A stretch of DNA of 64,000 bases. Origin: Streptomyces subrutilus (GTDB lineage: Bacteria; Actinomycetota; Actinomycetes; Streptomycetales; Streptomycetaceae). A program made the translations under genes and the position numbers. Numbering within the stretch: position 1 is the stretch's first letter; each line of letters starts with the position of its first letter. The stretch lies in the NCBI RefSeq assembly GCF_008704535.1, contig NZ_CP023701.1, positions 5,684,001 through 5,748,000 on the forward strand. The letters are read 5' to 3'. Shown here in pieces: positions 6,942 to 15,451 of the stretch. The notes under the pieces were generated by a model. It was not told the origin of the DNA and ran no database searches. It saw only the letters and a list, made by a program, of their open reading frames with translations.

Positions 6942-7997
6942 ATGGACCTTCCCCTCGCCGAGGCGATCCGAGCCGAGTTCGGCCATTCCACCACCTACCT
7001 GAACACCGCCACCTGCGGTGTCCTGCCCCGTTCCGCCGTCGCGGCCGTACGGGAACTGGCCGAGGCCGCCGGGGCCGCGGAGCCCGCCGGGGCCGGCGAC
7101 TTCGCGCGCGTGGACCGGGTGCGGGCCGCCTTCGCACGGCTCGTCGCAGTGCCCGCGGCGCGGGTGGCGGTCGGCTCCTCCGTGGCCACGCACGTCGGAC
7201 TGGTCGCGGCCTCGCTGCCGTCCGGCGCCGAAGTCCTGTGCCCGGAGGGCGACTTCGCCTCCGTGATCAACCCCTTCGTGGTCCGCGCCGACCTCAAGGT
7301 GCGCTTCGCGCCCCTGGAGTCCCTGGCCGAGGCCGTCGGCCCGGACACCGCCCTGGTCTCGCTCAGCGCCGTACAGTCCGCGGACGGGCGGGCGGCCGAC
7401 CTGGCCGCCGTCCGCGCCGCGACGGCCGCGCACGGGGCCCGGATGCTGGTGGACGCGACGCAGGCGGCCGGCTGGCTGCCCTTCGACGCCTCGCCGTACG
7501 ACTACACGGTCACCGCCGGGTTCAAGTGGCTGCTCGGCACCCGCGGAGCCTCCTACCTGACCGTCTCGGAGGAGGCCCGGACCGCCCTGACCCCGCTGCA
7601 CGCCGGCTGGGTGGCGGCCGAGTCCCCGGAGGGCGCCGTCTACGGCCCCATGCCGGAACTCGCCCGCAGCGCACGGCGGTTCGACGAGTCGCCGGCCTTC
7701 CTCGCCTACCACGCGGCCGAGGCCGGCCTGGCCCTGCTGGAGCGCGTGGGCATCGAGGCCGTCCACGCCCACGACACCGCGCTCGCCGCCCGCTACCGGG
7801 CCGGGCTCGCCCGCCTCGGCCGGGAACCGGTGCCCGGCGGGTCCGCCATCGTCTCCGTCCCCGGCCTGGCCGACCGCCTGCCCGCCCTCCAGACGGCCGG
7901 CATCGCCGTCGCCGCCCGGGCGGGCGCCCTGCGGGCCTCCTTCCACCTCTACACCACCGAGGCGGACGTCGACCGGCTGCTGGACGCCCTGTCCTGA
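6942..7997 (+). CDS. Class-V aminotransferase (cysteine-desulfurase-like fold)
   Basis: A 351-residue PLP enzyme of aminotransferase class V. The Schiff-base lysine is Lys195 in TAGFKWLLG. The phosphate- and ring-binding signatures are in place: STTYLNTATCGVLP at the start and MLVDATQAAGWLPFD about 30 residues before the lysine. It is shorter than IscS/SufS and lacks a recognisable mobile catalytic-Cys loop, so it is probably not a desulfurase. It may act as an aminotransferase or amino-acid lyase. The ATG at 6942 with GGGTGGGG upstream is preferred over an ATG at 6906. It is convergent with a second class-V enzyme across a shared hairpin. The substrate is unknown. Confidence 0.85.
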   Translation: MDLPLAEAIRAEFGHSTTYLNTATCGVLPRSAVAAVRELAEAAGAAEPAGAGDFARVDRVRAAFARLVAVPAARVAVGSSVATHVGLVAASLPSGAEVLCPEGDFASVINPFVVRADLKVRFAPLESLAEAVGPDTALVSLSAVQSADGRAADLAAVRAATAAHGARMLVDATQAAGWLPFDASPYDYTVTAGFKWLLGTRGASYLTVSEEARTALTPLHAGWVAAESPEGAVYGPMPELARSARRFDESPAFLAYHAAEAGLALLERVGIEAVHAHDTALAARYRAGLARLGREPVPGGSAIVSVPGLADRLPALQTAGIAVAARAGALRASFHLYTTEADVDRLLDALS

Positions 7998-8002
7998 GCG
8001 TC

Positions 8003-8038
8003 CGGGACCGGCCCGGAGAGGGCCCCGGGCCGGTCCCG
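8003..8038. terminator. Bidirectional hairpin between two aminotransferase genes
   Basis: A 14-bp perfect stem (8003-8016 with 8025-8038) and an 8-nt loop fill the 47-bp gap between convergent genes. Confidence 0.75.
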
Positions 8039-8044
8039 CGCCCG

Positions 8045-9127
8045 TCAGCGCAGGGCAGCCTCCCAGGCCGCCTCCGCCGCGTCGAGGGCGGGGCCGGAGT
8101 CGGCCTCCAGCGCCGTCGCCAGGGCCGTCAGGGCGGCGCGCACCGCGGTCAGCGAGGCCGCGGTGCCGTAGTGGTTGACCCGGACCATCTCGCGCGCCAG
8201 CGCCCCGCCGCCCGCCGCGAGCGCGGCCGACGGGTCCGCGGCCAGGGCCTGGGCCACCACCAGCGAGGCGTCCGCGACGCGCAGGGTCGTGGCCACCGGC
8301 GCGGCCTCCGCCGCCCGGATCACGTACGGGTCGAGGCCCAGCGCCTGCGCCCCCGCGCGGGTCGCCGCGGCCGCCGCCGCGTGCCGGGCCATCACCGCGG
8401 GCAGGCCCTCGACCGCGATCCGGTCCAGGCAGGCCTCCAGCGCCAGCATCTCCAACTGCGCCGGCGCGTGCAGCAGCGTGGTGCGGCCGCCGTCGATCCA
8501 GCGCTCCTTCCAGTCCAGCAGCGAGAGGTAGGAGCGGCGCGGGGCCGCCGGGTTCTCCGCGAACCGGGCCCAGGCGCGCTCCGACACCGACACCGCGGAC
8601 ACGCCCGCCGGGCCGCCCATCGCCTTCTGCGCGCCGATCACGCACAGGTCGACGCCCCACGCGTCCGGCAGCAGCGGCTCCGCGCCCACCGACGCCACCG
8701 CGTCCAGCATGAACAGCGCCCCGTGGGCCCGTACGGCCTCGCCGATCTCCGCGACCGGGTTGGTGTTGCCGGTCGCCGCCTCGGCGTGGACCAGCGAGAC
8801 GAAGTCGATGCCGGGGTGCGCGGCCAGCGCGCCCGCGACCCGGTCGGCCGTCACCGCGGTGTCGAAGGGCACCGCCAGGTCCACCACCGTCGCCCCGCAG
8901 TCGCGCAGCCAGTTGCCGAAGGTGGTCCCGTACGGGCCGGTGACGACGTTCAGCGCGGTCGAACCGGGGCGCGCGCCCGACCGGATGCACCCCTCCAGCG
9001 GCAGCAGCGCCTCGCCCTGGGTGATCACCATGTCCTGCCGGGTGGAGAGGAGGTCGGCGACCCCCCGTTCGATCGAGGCGAAGCGCTCCGCGGTGAGCGC
9101 GGGGAGGTCCAGGAGGGGGTGGGTCAC
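8045..9127 (-). CDS. Class-V aminotransferase (alanine-glyoxylate / pyridoxamine-pyruvate aminotransferase type)
   Basis: A 360-residue PLP enzyme. Lys168 in IGAQKAMGGPAG is the Schiff-base lysine, preceded by MLDAVASVGAEPL, the usual Asp-x-x-x-S/Q cofactor region. ALNVVTGPYGTTFGNWLRDCG corresponds to the Gly-rich phosphate-binding segment. This layout and the VNHYGTAAS motif near residue 315 resemble alanine-glyoxylate and related small-molecule aminotransferases, which make glycine or recycle vitamin B6 amines. The start is GTG at 9127 with GAAGAG upstream; no ATG is available nearby. It is divergent from an amidohydrolase gene (84-bp gap) and convergent with the other class-V gene. Exact amino donor and acceptor are inferred only. 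Confidence 0.85.
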   Translation of the reverse strand: MTHPLLDLPALTAERFASIERGVADLLSTRQDMVITQGEALLPLEGCIRSGARPGSTALNVVTGPYGTTFGNWLRDCGATVVDLAVPFDTAVTADRVAGALAAHPGIDFVSLVHAEAATGNTNPVAEIGEAVRAHGALFMLDAVASVGAEPLLPDAWGVDLCVIGAQKAMGGPAGVSAVSVSERAWARFAENPAAPRRSYLSLLDWKERWIDGGRTTLLHAPAQLEMLALEACLDRIAVEGLPAVMARHAAAAAATRAGAQALGLDPYVIRAAEAAPVATTLRVADASLVVAQALAADPSAALAAGGGALAREMVRVNHYGTAASLTAVRAALTALATALEADSGPALDAAEAAWEAALR

Positions 9128-9211
9128 GGTGGTGCTCTCTTCGTCCGGGGGCGTCCGGGGGCGTCCGGGTGTGCCCGAGGAGCCTACCGAGCACGCACGT
9201 ACAGTGCCGAC

Positions 9212-10348
9212 ATGACCCATGCCGATGTGACCGCCGACGCGACGGACGCGGGAGCCCCGCACGAGGGTGCGGTGCTGCACGTGAAGGGGCGGGTGCTCGT
9301 CGGGCCCGACGAGGTCCGCGACGAACTGTGGGTGGTGGGCGGGCGCGTGTCGTACGAACGCCCGCGCACCGCCCGCGAGATCACCACCGTCACCGGCTGG
9401 GCCCTGCCCGGCCTGGTGGACGCGCACTGCCACGTGGGCCTGGACGCCCACGGCCCGGTCGACGCCGCCACCGCCGAGCGCCAGGCCCTCGCCGACCGCG
9501 ACGCGGGCACCCTGCTCATCCGGGACGCGGGATCGCCCTCGGACACCCGCTGGATCGACGACCGCGACGACCTGCCCCGGATCATCCGGGCCGGCCGGCA
9601 CATCGCGCGCACCCGCCGCTACATCCGCAACTACGCGCACGAGATCGAGCCGGCCGACCTCGTCGCGTACGTCGGGCGCGAGGCGCGGCGCGGCGACGGC
9701 TGGGTGAAGCTGGTGGGGGACTGGATCGACCGCGACGCGGGGGACCTGGCGGCCTGCTGGCCGCGGGCCGAGGTCGAGGCGGCCATCGCCGAGGCGCACC
9801 GGCTCGGTGCCCGGGTCACCGCGCACTGCTTCGCCGAGGACGCGCTGCGGGACCTGGTGGAGGCCGGCATCGACTGCGTGGAGCACGCCACCGGGCTCAC
9901 CGAGGACACCGTCCCGCTGTTCGCGGAGCGCGGGGTGGCGATCGTCCCGACCCTCGTGAACATCGCGACCTTCCCGAAGATGGCGGCGGGCGGCGAGGCC
10001 AAGTTCCCGCGCTGGTCGGCCCACATGCGCCGGCTGCACGAGCGGCGCTACGACACCGTACGGGCCGCGTACGACGCCGGGGTCCCGGTGTTCGTCGGCA
10101 CCGACGCGGGCGGCTCGCTGCCGCACGGGCTGGTCGCCGCCGAGGTGGCGGAGCTGGTCACGGCCGGGATCCCCGCGACGGACGCGCTGTCGGCGACGAC
10201 GTGGGCGGCGCGGGAGTGGCTCGGCCGCCCGGGCCTGACCGAGGGGTCCCCCGCGGACCTGGTGGTGTACGCCGAGGACCCGCGGGCCGACGTACGGGCG
10301 CTCGCGCGGCCGGCACGCGTCGTCGTCGGCGGCCGGATCCGCGCCTGA
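9212..10348 (+). CDS. Amidohydrolase-family metal hydrolase
   Basis: A 378-residue member of the amidohydrolase superfamily (imidazolonepropionase/prolidase-like branch). GLVDAHCHVGLD gives the HxH metal pair on the first barrel strand. WVKLVGDW supplies a candidate bridging lysine. RVTAHCF and CVEHATG give the two further histidines, and VGTDAGG the catalytic aspartate. The C-terminal beta domain closes with GSPADLVVYAEDP, the standard ending of this family. It would hydrolyse a cyclic amide, dipeptide or similar C-N bond in the cytosol. The ATG at 9212 may be close to the transcription start. Substrate is unknown. It is divergent from the aminotransferase gene, so shared regulation is possible. 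Confidence 0.9.
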   Translation: MTHADVTADATDAGAPHEGAVLHVKGRVLVGPDEVRDELWVVGGRVSYERPRTAREITTVTGWALPGLVDAHCHVGLDAHGPVDAATAERQALADRDAGTLLIRDAGSPSDTRWIDDRDDLPRIIRAGRHIARTRRYIRNYAHEIEPADLVAYVGREARRGDGWVKLVGDWIDRDAGDLAACWPRAEVEAAIAEAHRLGARVTAHCFAEDALRDLVEAGIDCVEHATGLTEDTVPLFAERGVAIVPTLVNIATFPKMAAGGEAKFPRWSAHMRRLHERRYDTVRAAYDAGVPVFVGTDAGGSLPHGLVAAEVAELVTAGIPATDALSATTWAAREWLGRPGLTEGSPADLVVYAEDPRADVRALARPARVVVGGRIRA

Positions 10349-10692
10349 GGGACGGCGCGGGCCGCACCGAGGGTCGCACCGGGGCCCGGGCGCCGACGGG
10401 CTCGTGCGCGGCCCGGGTTGACGTCGCGTGACGCCGGGGGCGCGGGCGTCGTTGTGCACGGCCGATGGGTCGGGCGGTGTCCGTGCCGCTGTGAAAGGAG
10501 GGAACTCGCGTTCCTCCTGAGGCGTAGAAAATCGAATATGTGCCGGGAAACAACACCTTGGGGTGAACTGACTCCAGGTTGCCACCCGTTCACCCACAGT
10601 GCGTAAAGATTCCCAGGGTCGAAGCCGTCGGCGCCCGCGATGTCCCCCATCGGCGGGGCGACGGCACCCATCTCCCCGGGGGTTCCACCACC
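10349..10692. other. Non-coding gap before the LAETG protein gene
   Basis: This stretch has no convincing gene. Its left part holds an imperfect hairpin at about 10497-10517 (AGGAGGGAAC with GTTCCTCCT), a possible terminator for the amidohydrolase gene. Further right, GGGTGAAC (10561-10568) and GTTCACCC (10588-10595) form an exact 8-bp inverted repeat with a 19-nt spacer. That repeat could be an operator or an RNA stem upstream of the secreted protein gene. Confidence 0.5.
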
Positions 10693-11619
10693 TTGAACAG
10701 CAACACCTTCCGCATGCCCGCGGCCGCCCTGCTCGCCACGGGAGCGGCGGCCCTGCTCGCCGCGCCGCCGGCCTTCGCCACCGCAGGGGGCGGCGGCGCG
10801 GGCGGCGAGGGCCGGAGCGGAGCCGTGGTCCTGCGCGTCGGCCTGGACGTGGGCCTGCTCAACAAGACCGTCCACGTCCCGCTGAAGGCCACCCTCAACG
10901 AGATCACCGCGCCCGGGACGGCGGCCGAGAAGAAGGCCCTCGCCGTCACGCTGGACGGGGTCGAGGGCGGCGCCCCGGTCAGCGTGCTCCGCGCCGACGT
11001 CGCCACCTCCACGGCCACCGCCGACCGGCGCGGGGCCCAGGCCCAGGCGAACCTCGCGAAGGCCCGCGTGCACGTGCCGGGACTGCCGTCGCTCTCCCTC
11101 ATCGAGGTGGAGCAGGTCAGCTCCAAGGCCGTCTGCGAGGCCGGCAGGAAGCCGGTGGCCACCTCGAACGTCCTCGGCTCGGTGACCGTCCTCGGCAAGA
11201 AGGTCACCCTCTCGGCGGGCGGCCCGACCCGCGTCGACGTCCCCGGCGTGGGCCTGGTCTCCCTGGAGCTCTCCGGCACCGAGACCACCTCCACCACGGC
11301 CGCCGCCGCGGCGCTGCGCCTCAAGGTGTCGGTCAACCCGCTGCACCTGAACGTGGCCGAGGTCGACGGCGAGGTCGTCCTCGCCGAGGCGCACTGCGAG
11401 TCCCCGGCCGCGCCCGCGTCCGTCCCGCCGGAGGCGCAGACCACGCCGGGCGTGAAGCCGCAGATCCAGACCCGGACCCGGACGGGCACCGGGACCGGCG
11501 CCAACCTGGCCGAGACCGGCGGCGGTTCGACGACCCCGTACGTCGCGGGCGCGGCGCTGGTCCTGCTCGGGATCGGCGGGGGCGCGCTGCTCCTGACCCG
11601 GCGGGGCCGGGCCTCGTAG
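10693..11619 (+). CDS. Secreted LAETG-anchored surface protein
   Basis: An exported protein of about 308 residues carrying a complete sortase sorting signal: LAETG near residue 277, then a hydrophobic helix (YVAGAALVLLGIGGGALLL) and RRGRAS at the C-terminus. LAXTG is the signal used by class E sortases, which also anchor long chaplins in Streptomyces. The N-terminus has a signal peptide ending around AFATAGG. The mature part is beta-rich, with a Cys pair in the central and C-terminal parts (AVCEAG and AHCESP). The TTG at 10693 was preferred because it adds an arginine ahead of the hydrophobic core; ATG at 10714 is the alternative. From memory it corresponds to SCO1860 of S. coelicolor. Function beyond surface display is unknown. 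Confidence 0.82.
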   Translation: MNSNTFRMPAAALLATGAAALLAAPPAFATAGGGGAGGEGRSGAVVLRVGLDVGLLNKTVHVPLKATLNEITAPGTAAEKKALAVTLDGVEGGAPVSVLRADVATSTATADRRGAQAQANLAKARVHVPGLPSLSLIEVEQVSSKAVCEAGRKPVATSNVLGSVTVLGKKVTLSAGGPTRVDVPGVGLVSLELSGTETTSTTAAAAALRLKVSVNPLHLNVAEVDGEVVLAEAHCESPAAPASVPPEAQTTPGVKPQIQTRTRTGTGTGANLAETGGGSTTPYVAGAALVLLGIGGGALLLTRRGRAS

Positions 11620-11636
11620 CCGCCCGCGCGCCCGGT

Positions 11637-11684
11637 CGGCCGGCCCGGGGAGCACTCGGAGGGGAGTGCTCGACGGGCCGGCCG
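11637..11684. terminator. Two-part hairpin between convergent genes
   Basis: An outer 11-bp stem (11637-11647 with 11674-11684) encloses an inner 8-bp stem (GAGCACTC 11650-11657 with GAGTGCTC 11664-11671). It probably terminates transcription of both the LAETG gene and the leftward cobC fusion gene. Confidence 0.7.
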
Positions 11685-11740
11685 GCCCCCGGCGGGCGGC
11701 GCGCTCCGGGCCCGCGGGCCCCGGCGCCCCGCGGCGCCCG

Positions 11741-13171
11741 TCAGGGGTGCCGTCCGGCGCCCGCGGTCAGGGCCCGGTCCAGGGCCTGGAGCAGCCGCCC
11801 CGTCGTGGCCCGGTCGCGGACCGCCAGCCGCAGCCACGCGTCGTCCAGCCCCGGGAAGGTGTCCCCGCGGCGGACCGCGAAGCCCAGCGCGCGCAGCCGG
11901 GCCCGCACCCCCGCGCCGTCCGCCACCCGGATCAGCACGAACGGCCCCTCGGCCACCCCCGCGACGGTGACCTCCTCGAACTCCGCGAGCCCCGCCAGCA
12001 GGTGCTCCCGGTCCCGCGCCACCCGCTCCGCCGCCCGCTCGGCCTCCGCCAGCGCCGCCGGAGCCACGCAGGCCTCGGCCGCCACCAGGGCGGGCGTCGA
12101 GACCGGCCACAGCGGCTGCGCCGCCGCCAGCCGCGCGATCACCTCCGGTTCGGCGAGCACGTACCCGATGCGCAGCCCGGCCAGCCCCCAGGTCTTGGTC
12201 AGGCTGCGCAGCACCACCAGGCCCGGCAGGTCCCTCCGGCCGGCGAGCGCCTCGCGCTCGCCCGGGACCGCGTCCATGAACGCCTCGTCCACCACCAGGA
12301 TCCGGCCGGGCCGCGCCAGTGCGGCCAGCGCGCCCGCCGGGTGCAGGACGGACGTCGGGTTGGTGGGGTTGCCGACCACCACCAGGTCGGCGTCGTCCGG
12401 CACCGCCGCCGGGTCCAGCCGGAAGCCGTCCCCGGGACGCAGCACGACCCGCTCCACCCGGTGCCCCGCGTCCCGCAGTGCCGCCTCCGGCTCGGTGAAC
12501 TGCGGGTGCACCACCACCGGCCGCACGGCGCCCAGCGCCCGCGCGATCAGCACGAACGCCTCCGCCGCCCCCGCCGTCAACAGCACCCGGTCGACCGGCA
12601 GCCCGTGCCGCGCCGCGACGGCCGCACGGGCCGCCCGGCCGTCCGGGTACGCGGCGAGGTCCCCCAGGGAGGCCGCGATCCGCGCGGTGAGCCAGTCCGG
12701 GGGTGTGTGCGCCCGTACGTTGACCGCCAGGTCCACCAGCGCCGGGTCCGCGTCCCGCACCTCCGCGTCCCCGTGGTGGCGCAGGTCGTGCGCGGGCGCG
12801 GTGGCCACCGCGCAGGTCGCCGCCGCCGAACGGCGCTTGGGCACGAGCAGCTCGCCGCCCGTCGCGAGGGCCGCCGCCTCCGCCACCGAAGGCGTACCGG
12901 TGGCCGCGCGCGCCGCCGTGGAGGGGTGCGGCACCGCGAGGGCCGCCAGCTCGTCCGCGGCGTAGCCGAGGAGCGGTACGCCGAACCGCTCCGCCGCGCC
13001 CGCCAGTCCGGCCTCGGCCGCCTTCGACTCCACCGTGGCCAGCGCCGTCACCGCCCCCACGGCCAGCCCGGCCTCCCGCAGCGTCTCCTCGACCAGGGCG
13101 CAGACCTCCGCGACGGAGACCCCCGCGCGCCCGCCGACCCCGACCACCAGCCGTGTGGCGTGCTCGCCCAC
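11741..13171 (-). CDS. cobC: CobE(CbiG C-terminal domain)-CobC aminotransferase fusion, cobalamin synthesis
   Basis: A two-domain protein of 476 residues. Residues 1 to about 112 resemble CobE / the CbiG C-terminal domain of corrin-ring synthesis (LVVGVGGRAGVSVAEV, then LATVESKAAEAG). From about 130 onward it is a class-I PLP enzyme of the threonine-phosphate decarboxylase / CobC type, which makes (R)-1-amino-2-propanol phosphate for the nucleotide loop. The Schiff-base lysine, Lys326, is in SLTKTWGLAGLR; VVVGNPTNPTS and VVDEAFMD are the usual cofactor contacts. GTG at 13171 is preferred because AGGGAGGA lies just upstream; GTG at 13201 is possible. It is separated from the main cob operon by an oppositely oriented ZIP gene and so needs its own promoter. 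Confidence 0.85.
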   Translation of the reverse strand: MGEHATRLVVGVGGRAGVSVAEVCALVEETLREAGLAVGAVTALATVESKAAEAGLAGAAERFGVPLLGYAADELAALAVPHPSTAARAATGTPSVAEAAALATGGELLVPKRRSAAATCAVATAPAHDLRHHGDAEVRDADPALVDLAVNVRAHTPPDWLTARIAASLGDLAAYPDGRAARAAVAARHGLPVDRVLLTAGAAEAFVLIARALGAVRPVVVHPQFTEPEAALRDAGHRVERVVLRPGDGFRLDPAAVPDDADLVVVGNPTNPTSVLHPAGALAALARPGRILVVDEAFMDAVPGEREALAGRRDLPGLVVLRSLTKTWGLAGLRIGYVLAEPEVIARLAAAQPLWPVSTPALVAAEACVAPAALAEAERAAERVARDREHLLAGLAEFEEVTVAGVAEGPFVLIRVADGAGVRARLRALGFAVRRGDTFPGLDDAWLRLAVRDRATTGRLLQALDRALTAGAGRHP

Positions 13172-13283
13172 CGGGGGTCCTCCCTCCGTAGTCACCGTCA
13201 CCGCCGGGTCACCGCCGGTCCGTCGTCAACAGCCCGCCGCCCGCCGGCCGCGGGCGGACGTGCGCGCGGGCCGCGGAGTAGGT

Positions 13284-14039
13284 ATGCAGGGGCACATGGC
13301 CGTGATCGTGGCACTGGGCGCGTTCCTGATGACCCTGGCGGGCGGGTGGACGGCGCAACGCGTCACCGACCGCCGCCACCTCGTGCTGGGCCTGGCCGGC
13401 GGGCTCATGCTCGGCGTCGTGGGCCTGGACCTGCTGCCGGAGGCGATGCGCGCGGCGGGCGGCGGGGTCTTCGGCGTCCCGCTCGCGCTGCTGCTCTTCG
13501 TGGCCGGCTTCCTGGTCGCGCACGTCGCGGAGCGCCTGCTGGCCGTCCGCCAGAGCGCACACGGCGCCCCGGACGCGGCCGACACCGGGGCCGAGGGCCG
13601 GGCGCCGGAGACGGGGCTCGCCGCGGCCGCCGCGATGGTCGGCCACAGCCTCGCCGACGGGATCGCCCTCGGCGCGGCCTTCCAGGTCGGCGGGGGCATG
13701 GGCGTCGCCGTCGCCCTGGCCGTCGTCACCCACGACTTCGCCGACGGCTTCAACACGTACACGCTCACCCGGCTGTACGGGAACGCCCGCCGCAAGGCCC
13801 TGCTGATGCTCTTCGCGGACGCCGCCGCCCCGGTCGTGGGCGCCGCGTCCACCCTGCTGTTCACCCTTCCGGAGGAACCGCTCGGCGCGTACCTCGGCTT
13901 CTTCGGCGGGGTGCTGCTCTACCTGGCCGCCGCCGAGATCCTGCCCGAGGCGCACCACGACCACCCCGCCCTGTCCACGCTGATGTGCACGGTGGGCGGG
14001 GTGGCCGGGATCTGGCTGGTGGTCGGCCTCGCGGACTGA
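13284..14039 (+). CDS. ZIP-family divalent metal transporter
   Basis: A 251-residue integral membrane protein with about eight hydrophobic helices. The metal-site motifs of ZIP helices 4 and 5 are present as HSLADGIALG and HDFADGFNTY, spaced about 35 residues apart. A variable His/Ala/Gly loop occupies residues 85-115. ZIP proteins move Zn2+, Fe2+ or other divalent ions into the cytoplasm. The gene is inserted head-on in the cobalamin block: its stop lies 2 bp from the cobB stop and its start 112 bp from the cobC fusion start. That context makes cobalt a candidate substrate, but this is inference. ATG at 13284 has GGAG upstream; ATG at 13296 is an alternative. Confidence 0.87.
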   Translation: MQGHMAVIVALGAFLMTLAGGWTAQRVTDRRHLVLGLAGGLMLGVVGLDLLPEAMRAAGGGVFGVPLALLLFVAGFLVAHVAERLLAVRQSAHGAPDAADTGAEGRAPETGLAAAAAMVGHSLADGIALGAAFQVGGGMGVAVALAVVTHDFADGFNTYTLTRLYGNARRKALLMLFADAAAPVVGAASTLLFTLPEEPLGAYLGFFGGVLLYLAAAEILPEAHHDHPALSTLMCTVGGVAGIWLVVGLAD

Positions 14040-14041
14040 GC

Positions 14042-15451
14042 TCACGGCCGGGCTGCCGCCGCAGCCGCGAAGCGGGCCGCGACGGACGGCTCCGCCGCCC
14101 AGTGCGTGTGCAGGTAGCTCGCGTGCACGCCCTGCCGTACGAAGCCCTCCACCCGGCGTTCGGGGCGGGTGAAGCCCCACGCGGGCGCCGGACCGGCCCC
14201 CGGCTCGACCACGGTCCGGTGGAACTCGTGGCCGCGCAGCCGGGTCCCGGCCGCCGCCAGCGGGCTGTCGGACAGTGCGACCGCCTCGCGGTAGCCCAGC
14301 GTGAGCCGCTCCGACATCCGCGCGTCGGCGTCGAGCACCCCGCACATGGGCTTGCCGTCCAGCGACCGCGCCAGGTACAGCAGACCGGCGCACTCCGCGG
14401 CCACCGGGCCGCCCGCCGCGGCGAAGGCGGCGACCGCCCCGCGCAGCGGCGCGTTGGCGGACAGCTCGGGCGCGTACACCTCGGGGAAGCCGCCGCCGAT
14501 CACCAGGCCGCGGGTGCCCTCGGGCAGCGCCTCGTCGCGCAGCGGGTCGAAGGCGACCACGTCGGCGCCGGCCGCGGTCAGCAGCTCGGCGTGCTCGGCG
14601 TAGGAGAACGTGAACGCCGGCCCGCCCGCGACGGCCACCACGGGCCGCCCGGCCGCGCCCCCGGTCCGCTCCGCCGGCTCGTCCGCGCTGCCCGGCCGGG
14701 CCCGCTCGGCGAGGGCCGCCGAAGGCGACCAGGGCGCGCAGTGCAGGGGCGGGGCCGTCCGGGCCAGCGCCATCAGCGCGTCCAGGTCGCAGCCGGCCCG
14801 GACCTGCTCGGCCAGGGCCGCCACCGACGCCAGCGCGTCCGCCCGGCGCTCGGCCACCGGCACCAGCCCCAGGTGCCGCGAGGGCGCGGCCACCTGCGGG
14901 GCCCGCCGCAGCACCCCGAGCACCGGCGTCCCGGCCTCCTCCAGGGCCTCCCGGAGCATCACCTCGTGCCGGTCGGAGCCGACCTTGTTGAGGATGACGC
15001 CGCCCAGGCGCACCTGCGGGTCGAAGGAGGCGAAGCCGTGCGCGAGCGCCGCGACCGACCGCGACTGCGAGGACGCGTCGACGACCAGCACCACCGGCGC
15101 CCGCAGCAGCTTCGCCACCTGCGCCGTGGAGGCGAGTTCGCCCCGTCCGGCCGCCCCGTCGTACAGCCCCATCACGCCCTCGACCACGGCGAGGTCGCAG
15201 CCCGCCGCGCCGTGCGCGAACAGCGGGGCGACCAGCTCCGGCCCGCACATGAAGGCGTCCAGGTTGCGTCCCGGGCGGCCGGTGGCCAGCGCGTGGTAGC
15301 CGGGGTCGATGTAGTCGGGCCCGGCCTTGTGCGGGGACACGGCGAGGCCGCGCTCCGAGAAGGCCGCCATCAGGCCCGTGGCCACGGTGGTCTTGCCGCT
15401 CCCGGAGGACGGGGCGGCGACGACCAGCCGGGGCAGGGAGACCTGTCTCAC
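14042..15451 (-). CDS. cobB: Cobyrinic acid a,c-diamide synthase CobB
   Basis: A 469-residue ATP- and glutamine-dependent amidotransferase that amidates the a and c side chains of the corrin ring. The N-terminal P-loop is APSSGSGKTTVATG. The ATPase half includes HKAGPDYIDPGYH and VEGVMGLYDGA. The C-terminal class-I glutamine amidotransferase domain carries the nucleophilic Cys in AECAGLLYLAR and the GHEFHRT histidine. The GTG start overlaps the TGA of cobO (GTGA at 15451-15448), so translation is coupled. It is the last gene of the riboswitch-led operon and ends 2 bp from the convergent ZIP gene, leaving no room for a separate terminator. Confidence 0.96.
   Translation of the reverse strand: MRQVSLPRLVVAAPSSGSGKTTVATGLMAAFSERGLAVSPHKAGPDYIDPGYHALATGRPGRNLDAFMCGPELVAPLFAHGAAGCDLAVVEGVMGLYDGAAGRGELASTAQVAKLLRAPVVLVVDASSQSRSVAALAHGFASFDPQVRLGGVILNKVGSDRHEVMLREALEEAGTPVLGVLRRAPQVAAPSRHLGLVPVAERRADALASVAALAEQVRAGCDLDALMALARTAPPLHCAPWSPSAALAERARPGSADEPAERTGGAAGRPVVAVAGGPAFTFSYAEHAELLTAAGADVVAFDPLRDEALPEGTRGLVIGGGFPEVYAPELSANAPLRGAVAAFAAAGGPVAAECAGLLYLARSLDGKPMCGVLDADARMSERLTLGYREAVALSDSPLAAAGTRLRGHEFHRTVVEPGAGPAPAWGFTRPERRVEGFVRQGVHASYLHTHWAAEPSVAARFAAAAAARP

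Noticed and set aside
6942..7997. Annotating this class-V enzyme as a cysteine desulfurase
   Set aside because: It lacks a recognisable mobile catalytic-Cys loop and has no iron-sulfur genes around it; only the fold is shared.
10418..10606. 62-codon frame upstream of the LAETG gene
   Set aside because: Cys/Arg-rich, no ribosome-binding site, and it covers the inverted repeat. Treated as non-coding.
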